In this document: one piece after another, positions 16,303 to 26,450 of the stretch
Layout of the letters: every line of letters begins with the position of its first letter
How positions within the stretch are numbered: the first letter of the stretch is position 1
Assembly (NCBI RefSeq): GCF_900112595.1
Contig: NZ_FOMI01000007.1
Span: forward strand, 138,078 to 202,077
From: Algibacter pectinivorans
GTDB lineage: Bacteria > Bacteroidota > Bacteroidia > Flavobacteriales > Flavobacteriaceae
Direction: 5' to 3'
DNA: 64,000 bases
Notes under the pieces: model-generated
The model's input: the letters and a program-made list of their open reading frames with translations, nothing else
Told to the model about the DNA's origin: nothing
Databases searched by the model: none
Position numbers and translations under genes: made by a program

Positions 16303-17745
16303 ATGAAAAAAATACTGGTTGCAAACCGTGGTGAAATAGCCATAAGAGTAATGAAAACGGCTCAGAAAATGGGTATAAAAACGGTTGCTGTATTTTCTAC
16401 AGCCGACCGTAATGCGCCCCACGTAAAATTTGCCGATGAGGCTGTTTGTATTGGCCAACCGCCTTCTAATCAATCGTATTTAAAAGGGGACAAAATTATT
16501 GAAGTGGCCAAACAATTAGGTGTGGACGCTATACATCCTGGATATGGTTTTTTGAGTGAAAATGCCGCTTTCGCTGAATTATGCGAAACTAATAACATCA
16601 TTTTTATTGGTCCGAAATCAAAAGCCATAAAAATAATGGGAAGTAAACTTGCTGCAAAAGATGCCGTAAAGGCATATAATATTCCTATGGTTCCGGGTAT
16701 TGACAAAGCAATTACCGATGTAAATAAAGCCAAAGACATTGCAAAAACTATTGGCTTTCCTATTTTAATAAAAGCATCTGCTGGTGGTGGCGGAAAAGGT
16801 ATGCGTGTCGTTGAAAAGGAAAGCGAATTAGAATCGCAAATGACACGTGCCATTAGTGAAGCCACTTCGGCATTTGGTGATGGCTCTGTATTTATTGAAA
16901 AATATGTGAGTTCGCCAAGGCATATCGAAATACAGGTTATGGCAGATAGTCACGGTAATGTGTTACATTTTTTTGAGCGTGAGTGCAGTATCCAGCGTCG
17001 CCATCAAAAAGTAGTAGAAGAAGCGCCTTCTTGTGTTTTAACGTCTCAATTAAGAGACAAAATGGGAGAAGCCGCCGTAAAAGTGGCTAAAGCTTGCGAT
17101 TATTTAGGTGCAGGAACGGTAGAATTCTTATTAGACTCCCACCATAATTTCTACTTTTTAGAAATGAATACGCGCTTGCAAGTAGAACACCCTGTTACCG
17201 AGTTAATTACTGGTGTCGATTTAGTTGAACTACAAATTAAAGTAGCTCGTGGTGAAGCTTTACAACTTAAGCAAAAGGATTTAATAATTAATGGACATGC
17301 TTTAGAGTTACGTGTTTATGCCGAAGATCCTCTTAATGATTTTTTACCTAGCGTTGGGCATTTAGAGGTTTATAAATTACCTAAAGGCGAAGGTATTCGT
17401 GTGGATAATGGTTTTGAAGAAGGTATGGATATTCCTATTTACTACGATCCTATGCTTGCAAAATTAATCACCTTTGCTAAAACGCGGGAAGAGGCTATTC
17501 AGCTTATGATAAACGCCATTGAGAACTATCATATTAAAGGTATTGAAACTACCCTACCCTTTGGCAAATTTGTATGCGAACATGATGCTTTTAGGTCTGG
17601 TAATTTCGACACCCATTTTGTAAAAAAGTATTATTCACCTGAAGCCTTAAAAGCTGAAACAGAAAATGAAGCTAAAATTGCTGCATTAATAGCTGTTAAA
17701 CAATATATTAAAGATCAAAAGGTATTACGATTACCTTTAAAGTAA
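16303..17745 (+). CDS. Biotin carboxylase subunit of an acyl-CoA carboxylase
   Basis: 480 residues, the size of AccC-type carboxylases. It begins KKILVANRGEIAIRVMKTA, has the glycine-rich ATP-grasp loop KASAGGGGKGMRVV, the catalytic ERECSIQRRHQKVVEEAP and EMNTRLQVEHPVTE. It carboxylates the biotin of the carrier protein using ATP and bicarbonate. It precedes the carboxyltransferase gene by 62 nt, so the three genes form one unit. Confidence 0.92.
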   Translation: MKKILVANRGEIAIRVMKTAQKMGIKTVAVFSTADRNAPHVKFADEAVCIGQPPSNQSYLKGDKIIEVAKQLGVDAIHPGYGFLSENAAFAELCETNNIIFIGPKSKAIKIMGSKLAAKDAVKAYNIPMVPGIDKAITDVNKAKDIAKTIGFPILIKASAGGGGKGMRVVEKESELESQMTRAISEATSAFGDGSVFIEKYVSSPRHIEIQVMADSHGNVLHFFERECSIQRRHQKVVEEAPSCVLTSQLRDKMGEAAVKVAKACDYLGAGTVEFLLDSHHNFYFLEMNTRLQVEHPVTELITGVDLVELQIKVARGEALQLKQKDLIINGHALELRVYAEDPLNDFLPSVGHLEVYKLPKGEGIRVDNGFEEGMDIPIYYDPMLAKLITFAKTREEAIQLMINAIENYHIKGIETTLPFGKFVCEHDAFRSGNFDTHFVKKYYSPEALKAETENEAKIAALIAVKQYIKDQKVLRLPLK

Positions 17746-17807
17746 ACAGTTAGCAAAAATATAAACACCGTTAAACTTTGTGCCTTTGGGCCTTTGCAAA
17801 AAATAAG

Positions 17808-19358
17808 ATGGAATCTAGACAAGACAAAATAGACAAGCTTAATAAACATAAAGCTCTTTCAGAATTAGGAGGAGGTCAAAAACGTATTGATAAACAACAC
17901 GCCAATAAAAAACTTACGGCTAGAGAACGTATTAATTATTTATTAGACGAGGGGTCTTTTGAAGAAATTGGTGCTTTAGTAACACACAGAACCACCGATT
18001 TTGGCATGCAAGACCAAATTTATTATGGCGATGGTGTAATTACGGGATACGGCACTATAAATGGTAGATTGGTTTATACTTATGCTCAAGATTTTACGGT
18101 ATTTGGCGGTTCACTTTCTGAAACTCATGCCGAAAAAATATGTAAAATCATGGATATGGCTGTAAAAGTAGGCGCTCCAATAATAGGGCTTAACGATTCT
18201 GGTGGCGCGCGTATTCAAGAAGGTGTGCGCTCTTTAGGTGGTTATGCCGATATATTTTATAGAAACGTGCAGGCTTCGGGTGTAATTCCACAAATATCGG
18301 CAGTTATGGGGCCTTGTGCAGGAGGTGCTGTTTACTCGCCTGCCATAACCGATTTTACCATTATGGTAGAAAATACAAGCTATATGTTTGTAACCGGACC
18401 TAATGTAGTTAAAACCGTTACAAATGAAGAAGTTAGCAGTGAAGAACTTGGTGGTGCCGAAACCCACGCTACAAAATCTGGAGTAGCGCATAAAACCTCA
18501 GAAAACGATATTGCTTGTCTTGAAGATGTAAAACAATTATTAAGCTATTTACCGCAAAACAACACAGAAACCACTAAAAAACTAGAGGTTACATTAAAGG
18601 ATGAAATTCGAGATGTTTTATCGGACATCGTTCCAGAGAGCTCAACCAAGCCTTATGATATGAGAGCGGTAATTACAGGTATAATAGATGAAGATTCATT
18701 TTACGAAATTCATGAAAATTATGCCGAAAGTATCATTGTTGGATTTGCACGATTAGGTGGCAGAAGTATTGGAATTATCGCTAATCAACCTATGGCCTAC
18801 GCAGGCGTTTTAGGCGTTAACAGCTCTAGAAAAGCAGCACGTTTTACACGTACATGCGATTGTTTTAATATACCGCTATTGGTTTTGGTTGATGTTCCAG
18901 GATTTTTACCAGGAACAGACCAAGAGTGGAATGGTATTATCATGCACGGTGCAAAGCTATTATATGCGCTTAGCGAAGCCACAGTGCCTAGAGTAACCGT
19001 TATTACAAGAAAAGCATACGGTGGTGCTTATGACGTTATGAACTCTAAACACATTGGAGCAGATTATAACTACGCATGGCCTGGAGCAGAAATTGCCGTA
19101 ATGGGTGCTAAAGGCGCAAGTGAGATTATTTTTAGAAAAGAAATTGCAGCCGCAGATAATCCTGAAGATAAACTAGCCGAAAAAGAAGCCGAATATGCCA
19201 ATACATTTGCAAATCCTTATAAAGCAGCCCAACGTGGTTTTATAGACGAAATAATTCTGCCCAAAAACACAAGACGTAAATTATTAAAAACTTTTGCTAT
19301 GTTAGAAAATAAAATAGTTGAAAGACCTAAACGTAAGCACGGTAATATTCCGTTATAA
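17808..19358 (+). CDS. Acyl-CoA carboxylase carboxyltransferase (PccB-like)
   Basis: 516 residues from the internal ATG ([15 protein letters not shown]); the upstream frame adds ten residues [10 protein letters not shown] without family support. Both crotonase-like halves are present: [23 protein letters not shown] and [16 protein letters not shown], then [19 protein letters not shown] and [12 protein letters not shown]. The length and order match propionyl-CoA carboxylase beta, which makes methylmalonyl-CoA from propionyl-CoA; acetyl-CoA as substrate cannot be excluded. It is the last gene of the carboxylase operon. Confidence 0.88.
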   Translation: MESRQDKIDKLNKHKALSELGGGQKRIDKQHANKKLTARERINYLLDEGSFEEIGALVTHRTTDFGMQDQIYYGDGVITGYGTINGRLVYTYAQDFTVFGGSLSETHAEKICKIMDMAVKVGAPIIGLNDSGGARIQEGVRSLGGYADIFYRNVQASGVIPQISAVMGPCAGGAVYSPAITDFTIMVENTSYMFVTGPNVVKTVTNEEVSSEELGGAETHATKSGVAHKTSENDIACLEDVKQLLSYLPQNNTETTKKLEVTLKDEIRDVLSDIVPESSTKPYDMRAVITGIIDEDSFYEIHENYAESIIVGFARLGGRSIGIIANQPMAYAGVLGVNSSRKAARFTRTCDCFNIPLLVLVDVPGFLPGTDQEWNGIIMHGAKLLYALSEATVPRVTVITRKAYGGAYDVMNSKHIGADYNYAWPGAEIAVMGAKGASEIIFRKEIAAADNPEDKLAEKEAEYANTFANPYKAAQRGFIDEIILPKNTRRKLLKTFAMLENKIVERPKRKHGNIPL

Positions 19359-19384
19359 AAAAAGAGCCTAACATAATCAGGCTC
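19357..19384. terminator. Terminator between the carboxylase and regulator genes
   Basis: GAGCCT (19364-19369) and AGGCTC (19379-19384) with an A-run on the left, which is a T-run on the minus strand. It best serves the leftward regulator gene but may also end the carboxylase transcript. Confidence 0.65.
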
Positions 19385-19632
19385 CTTAGTTTCACTTCAA
19401 TATTAAGATCTTAAAAAGATAAGTCTTAATAATCCTCAATTTTAATTCCTGTTTGATAATTAAAACTATTTGAAACACAACCAACCCAGCATTTCAAACT
19501 AAATTTTAACTAACAATTAAAACAAGAAATTGAATAATTAATAGCGCATCAAATATCTTAATTTATTATAAAATTAAGCAATAAAACACTACTCAACTTA
19601 TACTCACATTAAAAAAATTGCAATAAAACAAC

Positions 19633-21246
19633 TTATTTTGTAGAAATTCCACTTAATGTACTAGCAAATGTATTTTCAAGAAACTCAAGCAAAGTTTCCT
19701 TGTCGTTATTGAATTCAATTTTTTTAGAAATTCTATATCGTCTACTTTCAACAGACCTAATGGTGGTGTTTAAAAAAACAGCAATTTCTTTGTTTGAAAA
19801 CCCCATAAGTAAATAATAACAAATTACTGTTTCTGTTTTTTTAAGTTGCGGATAATTAGTTTTAATTTTATTAAAAAACTCAATATTAAACTCATTAACT
19901 AACTCCAAGTGGTTACTTGTTTTGTCAAGTAAAGTAGAAGTGTTAATGTGCAAATTTCTATAAAGTTCTTTAATTTTATCTTTTTGAAACTCTACACCTT
20001 CGGTTACAGAAATTTGTTTTATATCATTTTTTAAATTTTTAATGTAACTTTCTAAACCAAAAACTTTAGTGGCAAGCTGGTCGTTATTAGACTTTAAATA
20101 GGACAAATTATTACTATTTTCTAAATTACTAAGCAGTAGCTTCTTTTTTTGTTTTCTATATAACACGAAACAAAATACAATTAGAGTAAGTAAAACAACC
20201 ACTGAAGCACCTCCTAATATAGTACTAAACTTATACTTTGAGTCTTGCTTACCCATTTCCTCCGAACCTTCTATTAAAAGAGCATTACTAATTTCTATAC
20301 TATTTTCAATAGTTTTTTCATATAATTCATTTTGAAATAGAAATAAAGAATCGCTATATACTTTAGAAGCATCAAATACACCTATATCTTTATAATAGTC
20401 TGAATAAAGTTTATAATACTCTTTTACTACATCTATACTTAGAAATTTTTTTAACTTCGATGTTTCTTTTAAATAAAAAAGTGTTGAATCCATATCTTTT
20501 TTATTTAAATAAACATCTGCTAAACTACTATTTATAGCCCCTTCAAAAGCATAATAATTTACTTTAGCAATATTAGGATTTGCTTTAAGCTCCTTAAAAT
20601 AATTAAAATATTTATGAGCTTCCTCTAAACTATCTAACCAAATATAATTTGAACAAACTATATACAAGCCAAACATATGGTAATATGGGTCTTCTCGTAC
20701 CTCTTTATATTTATCTATTTTATTTAATAATAAACTATTACTTTCTTCATGTTTCCCATCTAGATATTTTGCATACGCCTCAACCTGCTCTACTTCAAAT
20801 ATACTATAATATTTCTCGCAATTATTATAATAACTTTTCGCTTTATCTAAGTATGTATAGGCTAGTTTTTGCTTATCCATGAAGTATAAGTTAGAAAACA
20901 TACTAATACAAACCTCTCCTCCTATGCAGTACTCTTTCTCTATTTCTGCAAATTTAATAGCCAAATTAGCACTTTGGTAATGCTTAATAAACTCATTATA
21001 GTCGTCGTATATTATTGCTTTTAAAGAATAATATTCTGTAACCCTACCTGGAATATAATCCTCTATTGGTGAGGGGATGCTGTCTAGAAATCTTAAGGCT
21101 TTATCGCTACTATTATCTAGATAAACGTCGGCCGAATCTACAAAACGATAAAACCCTTGTTCTACTTGACCATAAACCAACAAATTACAAATAGTAACAT
21201 ATAAAATAATGCTTACAATAGAGGGAGAAAAATTACTTTTTAGCAT
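19633..21246 (-). CDS. TPR-containing membrane regulator with LuxR-type HTH
   Basis: 537 residues: signal-like segment (about 8-26), a helical TPR-like periplasmic region (30-330), one membrane span near 340-362 (ILGGASVVVLLTLIVFCFVLY), a coiled coil (370-420) and a C-terminal LuxR helix-turn-helix (KTETVICYYLLMGFSNKEIAVFLNTTIRSVESRRYRISKKI). This one-protein sensor-regulator layout is common in Bacteroidetes; ligand and target genes are unknown. It is transcribed alone. An inverted repeat TGTGTA-n4-TACACA (21276-21291) sits in its upstream region and could be a self-operator. Confidence 0.8.
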   Translation of the reverse strand: MLKSNFSPSIVSIILYVTICNLLVYGQVEQGFYRFVDSADVYLDNSSDKALRFLDSIPSPIEDYIPGRVTEYYSLKAIIYDDYNEFIKHYQSANLAIKFAEIEKEYCIGGEVCISMFSNLYFMDKQKLAYTYLDKAKSYYNNCEKYYSIFEVEQVEAYAKYLDGKHEESNSLLLNKIDKYKEVREDPYYHMFGLYIVCSNYIWLDSLEEAHKYFNYFKELKANPNIAKVNYYAFEGAINSSLADVYLNKKDMDSTLFYLKETSKLKKFLSIDVVKEYYKLYSDYYKDIGVFDASKVYSDSLFLFQNELYEKTIENSIEISNALLIEGSEEMGKQDSKYKFSTILGGASVVVLLTLIVFCFVLYRKQKKKLLLSNLENSNNLSYLKSNNDQLATKVFGLESYIKNLKNDIKQISVTEGVEFQKDKIKELYRNLHINTSTLLDKTSNHLELVNEFNIEFFNKIKTNYPQLKKTETVICYYLLMGFSNKEIAVFLNTTIRSVESRRYRISKKIEFNNDKETLLEFLENTFASTLSGISTK

Positions 21247-21327
21247 GTATATTACTTAAAATATAAATAAAACAATGTGTAAAAATACACAAATAGCGAT
21301 AAACATGTAAAATATTACAAGGATAAC

Positions 21328-21966
21328 TTAAAAGTTATACAAAATTGACACTTCGGAATTGGTTGTATTATGCCCTCCATTTGGCTGTTTCATTTCTAGA
21401 TTTGAAGTATGTCTTACCGAATATCTAAAATCAAACCTTAATCTGTTAATATCGTAAGACAATCCTAAACCAAAAATATCTGAAAACGCAAAACCTTTAG
21501 CTAGACGTTCGGTTTCTTTATCGGCTACCATTGGCCCTAAACTACCAATAGCATAAGTACTTACTCCACTATATATTTTATACCTAGCTATAATACCACA
21601 ATTTAAAACATATTCATTTATAGTTCTTTTTTGGGTGTATAACTCCGTTAATTCTTCGTGGTTATCAAAATCCGAAGGTTTAATATAAAATCTATTTAAA
21701 AGTTGATGTTGTACTACATTAAAACTGGGTTCTAAATTAACTTCGAAGGCCCATTTTTTCTTGTCTTTAAATCTATAATTAATCTGAATTTTGTAAAAAT
21801 CGACCTCATGAGTATAATCCTTGGCGTTAAAAGGATATTTGTTTTGAGATCCTGTGCCATATGTAAATCCTAACATTACTTGCTCTTTTTTAATTTGAGT
21901 AAATCCTAAAAAAGAACATAGCATAAACACAACCATAAGACCAAATATCTTATTTTTTTGCTTCAT
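21328..21966 (-). CDS. PagL-like acyloxyacyl hydrolase (outer-membrane barrel)
   Basis: 212 residues from the internal ATG (MKQKNKIFGLMVVFMLCSFLGFTQ), which gives a clean signal peptide; the longer frame to 22041 runs back into the upstream gene. The C-terminal half has RHTSNLEMKQPNGGHN, the His-x-Ser and following asparagine-glycine pattern of PagL lipid A 3-O-deacylases, and ends in an aromatic beta-strand (SEVSILYNF). It probably trims lipid A in the outer membrane. It starts 7 nt after the helicase-like gene, so they are co-transcribed. Confidence 0.7.
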   Translation of the reverse strand: MKQKNKIFGLMVVFMLCSFLGFTQIKKEQVMLGFTYGTGSQNKYPFNAKDYTHEVDFYKIQINYRFKDKKKWAFEVNLEPSFNVVQHQLLNRFYIKPSDFDNHEELTELYTQKRTINEYVLNCGIIARYKIYSGVSTYAIGSLGPMVADKETERLAKGFAFSDIFGLGLSYDINRLRFDFRYSVRHTSNLEMKQPNGGHNTTNSEVSILYNF

Positions 21967-21973
21967 GGAAATT

Positions 21974-22588
21974 TTATTTACAAGTAATAATTTGTGCGTT
22001 ATACATAAATGAATCTTGCCAACGCTCGAATCGGGTATCAAATTTAGTTGAAAACACTAAATATTGACATTTACCAATACTTTCTGGTGTTCGCGCTATT
22101 TCACCTAAATTGTTGTTTTGAAACAAAAATTCGGCATCTTCAACAATAAACATTTGTATTTTATTCAAGTTTATTCCATTTAAATAATACAGTTTATTTA
22201 AACGTTTTGGAGTTGCAATAACAATATCGACACCATCATAAATTTCGTTACGCTGGTCGTCAATATTTTTTTGATCGTAGGCACAATACACTCTTAAATC
22301 TGTTCCTTTTAAATAACTTTTAAATTCTAATTCTAAACTTAGGGCAGCTTGTTTATCTTTTGCAAAAATTAAAGCTCTTGGGGCATCTTCAAATGCTTCT
22401 CCTTTTAATTTCTGAATAACACTAAGCACAATACTTGTTGTTTTCCCTGAGCCCAATGGCGCAATACAAAACAAGCTTGCTCCTCCTTTAATTTTGGGTA
22501 AAATAGATTTCTGAAAAGATAAAGGGCTATTAAAACCTTTAGTTTGTAAGGCTTCTTTTAAAGGTTCAATAAGTTTTTTAAAGGACAT
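21974..22588 (-). CDS. DEAD-box-like protein with a single RecA domain
   Basis: 204 residues from the internal ATG (MSFKKLIEPLKEALQ); the 27 residues before it have no family support. It has a Q-motif-like SPLSFQKSILPKI, Walker A APLGSGKT, motif Ib-like ATPKR, VEDAE in place of DEAD, and FST in place of SAT. The second helicase domain (motifs IV-VI) is missing and the frame ends cleanly, with the PagL-like gene directly behind. It is either a dedicated single-domain ATPase or a shortened helicase; similar short proteins occur in flavobacteria as far as I recall. Confidence 0.75.
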   Translation of the reverse strand: MSFKKLIEPLKEALQTKGFNSPLSFQKSILPKIKGGASLFCIAPLGSGKTTSIVLSVIQKLKGEAFEDAPRALIFAKDKQAALSLELEFKSYLKGTDLRVYCAYDQKNIDDQRNEIYDGVDIVIATPKRLNKLYYLNGINLNKIQMFIVEDAEFLFQNNNLGEIARTPESIGKCQYLVFSTKFDTRFERWQDSFMYNAQIITCK

Positions 22589-22776
22589 ATAAGGTATACA
22601 TAAATAGAATTGCAAATATAGTGCTAAATAACTCCGCCCAAAACCCTTTAAAAAAATAACATCTTTCAAATTCTGTTAAAGTCAATTTAACATCTCTTTT
22701 TTTTTAACAATGTTAATATTGTATTAATAGACTCGTATAGGATAATTAAAGGTTAAAAATCTTCTATTTTTACGGC

Positions 22777-23982
22777 ATGAATACACCCCAAAAATTTAAG
22801 TTTGAATTTGTTGCGTTAATGGCATCACTAATGTCTATAGTAGCACTAGCCATTGATGCTTTACTGCCCGCTATACCACAAATTGGAGCCGCGTTAGGTG
22901 TAACCAACCCCGAAAACAATCAACTATTAATTACCATGATATTTTTGGGCATAGGTTTTGGTCAATTAATTTTAGGCCCCTTATCAGATAGTTTTGGAAG
23001 AAAACCTCTAGTTTATGTTGGTTTCGTAATATTTTTCATTGCAAGTTTTATTTGCGTTTCCACTAAAGATTTTGAATGGATGATAATTGGGAGAACGCTT
23101 CAAGGCTTCGGACTTTCCACCGCGCGAACCATAAGTATTTCTATGGTTAGAGACGAATTTCAAGGCGATTACATGGCGAAAATAATCTCGATAATTGTTA
23201 TGTTTTTCCTTTTAGTTCCTGTAATAGCACCAACTTTAGGTCAACTTTTAATACACTTTTTTAACTGGGAATCTATCTTTTATTTTAATTTAATTTTCGG
23301 CGTACTTATAGTACTTTGGTTTTGGATTAGACAGCCAGAAACACTGGCTAAAGAAAAACGTATAAAGTTTTCGGCCAACTTATATGTAAATGGTACCAAA
23401 GAGTTTTTTAAAAATAAAGAAGCCATTGCTTTTACATTAATTTCTGGGTTTATTACGGGGTCGTTTATGGTGTATTTAAGCACGTCTCAGCAAATATTTC
23501 AAGAGCAATACAACCTAGCTGAAATGTTTCCTTATATTTTTGCAAGTTTGGCCATTTCTATTGGTGTTTCTACCTTTTTAAATAGTCAACTAGTTGTAAA
23601 ATATGGCATGACTAGACTTGCCTATTATGCGTGTATAGCGTACACTCTAATTTCGGTGTTGTACGTTATTTTATTTTGGTCTGGAATTAACCCTAGTATT
23701 TATATTTTATTAAGCTTTTTTGCTATGCAGTTTTTTGCTGTAGGTTTCCTTTTTGGAAATTTAAGAGCTTTAGCTATGCAACCTTTAGGACATATTGCTG
23801 GTATTGGAGCTGCTATTAATGGTTTTTTGTCTACCGTATTAGCGGTTCCAATAGCCAATTATATAGGGAGTTTTGTGCAAACCTCCGTACTTCCGTTATT
23901 TGTAGGGTTTTCGGTTTTTGGATTATTATCGCTAAGTGTTTTTCTGCTTATAAAAAGTAAATTAAACGTTATAAACGCCTAA
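22777..23982 (+). CDS. MFS drug-resistance transporter, Bcr/CflA type
   Basis: 401 residues with twelve predicted membrane helices. It has the DHA1 motif A GPLSDSFGRKPLVYVG between helices 2 and 3, and the Bcr-like start FVALMASLMSIVALAIDALLPAIPQIG. The family expels bicyclomycin, chloramphenicol or sulfathiazole-type compounds by proton antiport; the substrate is not inferable here. It converges with the DinB gene (6 nt apart), with no terminator seen. Confidence 0.87.
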   Translation: MNTPQKFKFEFVALMASLMSIVALAIDALLPAIPQIGAALGVTNPENNQLLITMIFLGIGFGQLILGPLSDSFGRKPLVYVGFVIFFIASFICVSTKDFEWMIIGRTLQGFGLSTARTISISMVRDEFQGDYMAKIISIIVMFFLLVPVIAPTLGQLLIHFFNWESIFYFNLIFGVLIVLWFWIRQPETLAKEKRIKFSANLYVNGTKEFFKNKEAIAFTLISGFITGSFMVYLSTSQQIFQEQYNLAEMFPYIFASLAISIGVSTFLNSQLVVKYGMTRLAYYACIAYTLISVLYVILFWSGINPSIYILLSFFAMQFFAVGFLFGNLRALAMQPLGHIAGIGAAINGFLSTVLAVPIANYIGSFVQTSVLPLFVGFSVFGLLSLSVFLLIKSKLNVINA

Positions 23983-23988
23983 TCGCTT

Positions 23989-24507
23989 TTAAAGATAACG
24001 CTCTTTTATAATGTTAATGTGATGTATTTCATGACCTAGCGTTATGAAGGCCGCAGCTCTAGCAGACATGGTACTTCCACTCGCCGTACCTAGTACTTCT
24101 AAATCTTGTGAGCTTAAACTTTTAAGAAGTACTATAAAGTTTAGGCGCACCATTTGATATTCTTCAATTAAACTTGCCATCGATTTTTTATTGGCTCCAG
24201 ATGGCAAAATGTAATCGTTTTGCTCGTAGCCTGCCAACGGAGTTTTATCATGTCTTGCTATTCTGAAACAACGATACATAAAAACACGTTCGTTATCTAT
24301 TATATGCTGAAAAACCTCTTTAATACTCCATTTATCTTTGGCGTAACGATACTCTAATTTATCCTCAGGAATAGATTTGAAGAAATTTTCAACCTGTGTT
24401 TTTGCCTCAATAAAGCCTTCTAGTAAGTTGATATCGCGAGACACTTTGGCTATATAAGTTTCATAAAACGGATTATACTCGTTAGCTTTTAAATCTGTTA
24501 CTTTCAT
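23989..24507 (-). CDS. DinB family protein
   Basis: 172 residues, a four-helix DinB/YfiT-like fold. The three metal-binding histidines appear in WSIKEVFQHIIDNE and LGHEIHHINIIKERYL. DinB-like proteins include thiol-dependent transferases; the substrate is unknown. It lies 5 nt behind the ABC exporter gene on the same strand, which implies co-transcription. Confidence 0.85.
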   Translation of the reverse strand: MKVTDLKANEYNPFYETYIAKVSRDINLLEGFIEAKTQVENFFKSIPEDKLEYRYAKDKWSIKEVFQHIIDNERVFMYRCFRIARHDKTPLAGYEQNDYILPSGANKKSMASLIEEYQMVRLNFIVLLKSLSSQDLEVLGTASGSTMSARAAAFITLGHEIHHINIIKERYL

Positions 24508-24512
24508 TTGTT

Positions 24513-26285
24513 TTAAATTTTTGCTTGATAGGTATATAAATCGAAATATCTGCCATTAAGTTTTATCAATTCGTCATGCGTGCCTCTTTCAACAATACGA
24601 CCGGCTTCGATAACTAAAATTTGGTCGGCTTTTCTAATAGTACTTAAGCGGTGTGCAATAACAATTGTAGTTCTATCTTTAACCAATTCATTTAAACTTT
24701 TCTGAATTAAAGCTTCACTTTCAGTATCTAAATTTGAAGTCGCTTCATCTAAAATAACAATCTTCGGGTTTGCTAAAATTGCTCTTGCAATAGCTAAACG
24801 TTGACGCTGTCCTCCAGAAAGCTTAACGCCTCGTTCTCCTATTAAGGTTTCTAAACCATCATCAAAACGATCTGTAAACTCATTTACATAGGCTGCTTTT
24901 ACTGCATTTTGTAATTCTTCTTCGGTAGCATTAGGTCTTGGAAACATTATATTCTCTCTAATGGTTCCTTCAAATAAAAATTCATCCTGCAATACCACAC
25001 CTAAATATTTTCGGTAGCTATTTAGTTTTACTTTCGATAAATCCTGATTATCAATAGTGACTTGCCCCGAATTAGGATTTAAAAATGTAGCCGATAATCC
25101 TGCTATAGTAGATTTCCCTGAACCAGAACTACCAACCAATGCCGTAACGGAACCTGCAGGTGCTTTAAAACTAATATTATGAAGCACTTCTTTATCTGCT
25201 TCATAAGCAAAAGACACATCGTTAAACTCAACATCGCCTTTTAAAGCTTCTAGCTGGATGGTTCTATTTACATTATCTTCTTCAGCAGTCATATTCATTA
25301 GCTCTTCAGTTCTATCTAAACCTGCTAAAGCCTCTGTTAACTGGCTTCCTATATTACTCATTTGAACAATAGGCGCTATCATAAAACCAAGTATTAATGT
25401 AAAGAATAAAAATTCACCTGTGGTCATTTCTCCTAAAATCATATAATAACCACCAATACCCATAATTCCTGTGGTAGCCACACCAATTAAAAAGGTTGAA
25501 GAACTCGTCATAAAAGCCGTAGCCGTTAAGCTCTTTTTTACATTTTGATATAGTTTATCTACACCTTTTTCAAACACAATATTTTCTTGCTCTTCGGCAT
25601 TAAATGCTTTTATAACTCGCACTCCTGCCAAAGTTTCGGTAAGTCTACCTTTTACTTCGGCATTTATTTTACCACGTTTTCTAAAAATAGGACGAATATA
25701 TTTAAACGCTTTTAGGGCAATAAAACCAAAAATAGATAGCGGAACAAACACAAAAAGTGTCATCCAAGGGTTTAATTTAATTAAAATAATTAATGAAACT
25801 ACAGCCGTAAACGAACCACCAACTAATTGCACCAAACCAGTTCCTATTAAATTACGAACACCTTCAACATCGCTCATAATACGCGATACCAAAGCACCAG
25901 ACTTTGTATTATCGAAAAAGCTTATGGGTAACGACAATACTTTTTTCTGTACTTGAGCACGAAGTTCGCTTATTAAATATTGGGCCTGTACACTTAAAAT
26001 TCTAGTTAAAGCAAACGAGGTGGTTGCTTGAACCGTTATAGCTGCCAAAACAATAGCAATTAAAGTATATACCTGAGACACATCCTTACTTGGTACTACT
26101 TCATCTAATAACACCTTACTTTGCCAAGGTAAAATTAAACCTGCTAAACTTCGTATTACAATTAAAACTAAACCTATAAAAACTAACTTTCGCCTTGGCC
26201 AAATAATCGTTTTAAAGGCTTGCGCCATAGTTACTTTTGGTTTGGTTTTATCTTGGTTTTTTGAAGATTCTTTAAGGTGTTGCAT
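24513..26285 (-). CDS. ABC exporter, fused permease and ATPase (MsbA-like)
   Basis: 590 residues: an N-terminal six-helix membrane domain (about 30-330) and a C-terminal ATPase with Walker A GSSGSGKST, signature LSGGQRQRLAIARAIL, Walker B IVILDEAT and switch histidine in IAHRLST. It is a half-transporter that dimerises; relatives move lipids, lipid A or drugs across the inner membrane. It is the first gene of the pair with DinB. Confidence 0.88.
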   Translation of the reverse strand: MQHLKESSKNQDKTKPKVTMAQAFKTIIWPRRKLVFIGLVLIVIRSLAGLILPWQSKVLLDEVVPSKDVSQVYTLIAIVLAAITVQATTSFALTRILSVQAQYLISELRAQVQKKVLSLPISFFDNTKSGALVSRIMSDVEGVRNLIGTGLVQLVGGSFTAVVSLIILIKLNPWMTLFVFVPLSIFGFIALKAFKYIRPIFRKRGKINAEVKGRLTETLAGVRVIKAFNAEEQENIVFEKGVDKLYQNVKKSLTATAFMTSSSTFLIGVATTGIMGIGGYYMILGEMTTGEFLFFTLILGFMIAPIVQMSNIGSQLTEALAGLDRTEELMNMTAEEDNVNRTIQLEALKGDVEFNDVSFAYEADKEVLHNISFKAPAGSVTALVGSSGSGKSTIAGLSATFLNPNSGQVTIDNQDLSKVKLNSYRKYLGVVLQDEFLFEGTIRENIMFPRPNATEEELQNAVKAAYVNEFTDRFDDGLETLIGERGVKLSGGQRQRLAIARAILANPKIVILDEATSNLDTESEALIQKSLNELVKDRTTIVIAHRLSTIRKADQILVIEAGRIVERGTHDELIKLNGRYFDLYTYQAKI

Positions 26286-26450
26286 AACTATTTTAAAATA
26301 ATATAGATTACAAAATTACGCATTAAAGATTGATAATATTAGAGAACTTAAAATTAAAAAACACCCAAAACAAAGGGCTATTTTATACTTTATATAAATT
26401 ATAATAGACTAATTATTACATTTACAATAAAATTATAAAACAACTAAACT

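Noticed and set aside
16283-16303. Six-codon mini-ORF (MTKTNY) with GGAGG, overlapping the biotin carboxylase start
   Set aside because: GGAGG with TTCCT upstream looks like a worn copy of the ATTCCTGC...GCAGGAAT palindrome rather than a Shine-Dalgarno site, which Bacteroidetes seldom use. Translational coupling is possible but unsupported.
21967-22041. Longer N-terminus of the PagL-like protein overlapping the helicase-like gene
   Set aside because: A clean signal peptide begins at 21966, 7 nt after the upstream stop codon.
23982-23989. Terminator between the convergent MFS and DinB genes
   Set aside because: The gap is only 6 nt and no stem-loop with a T-run is visible around it.
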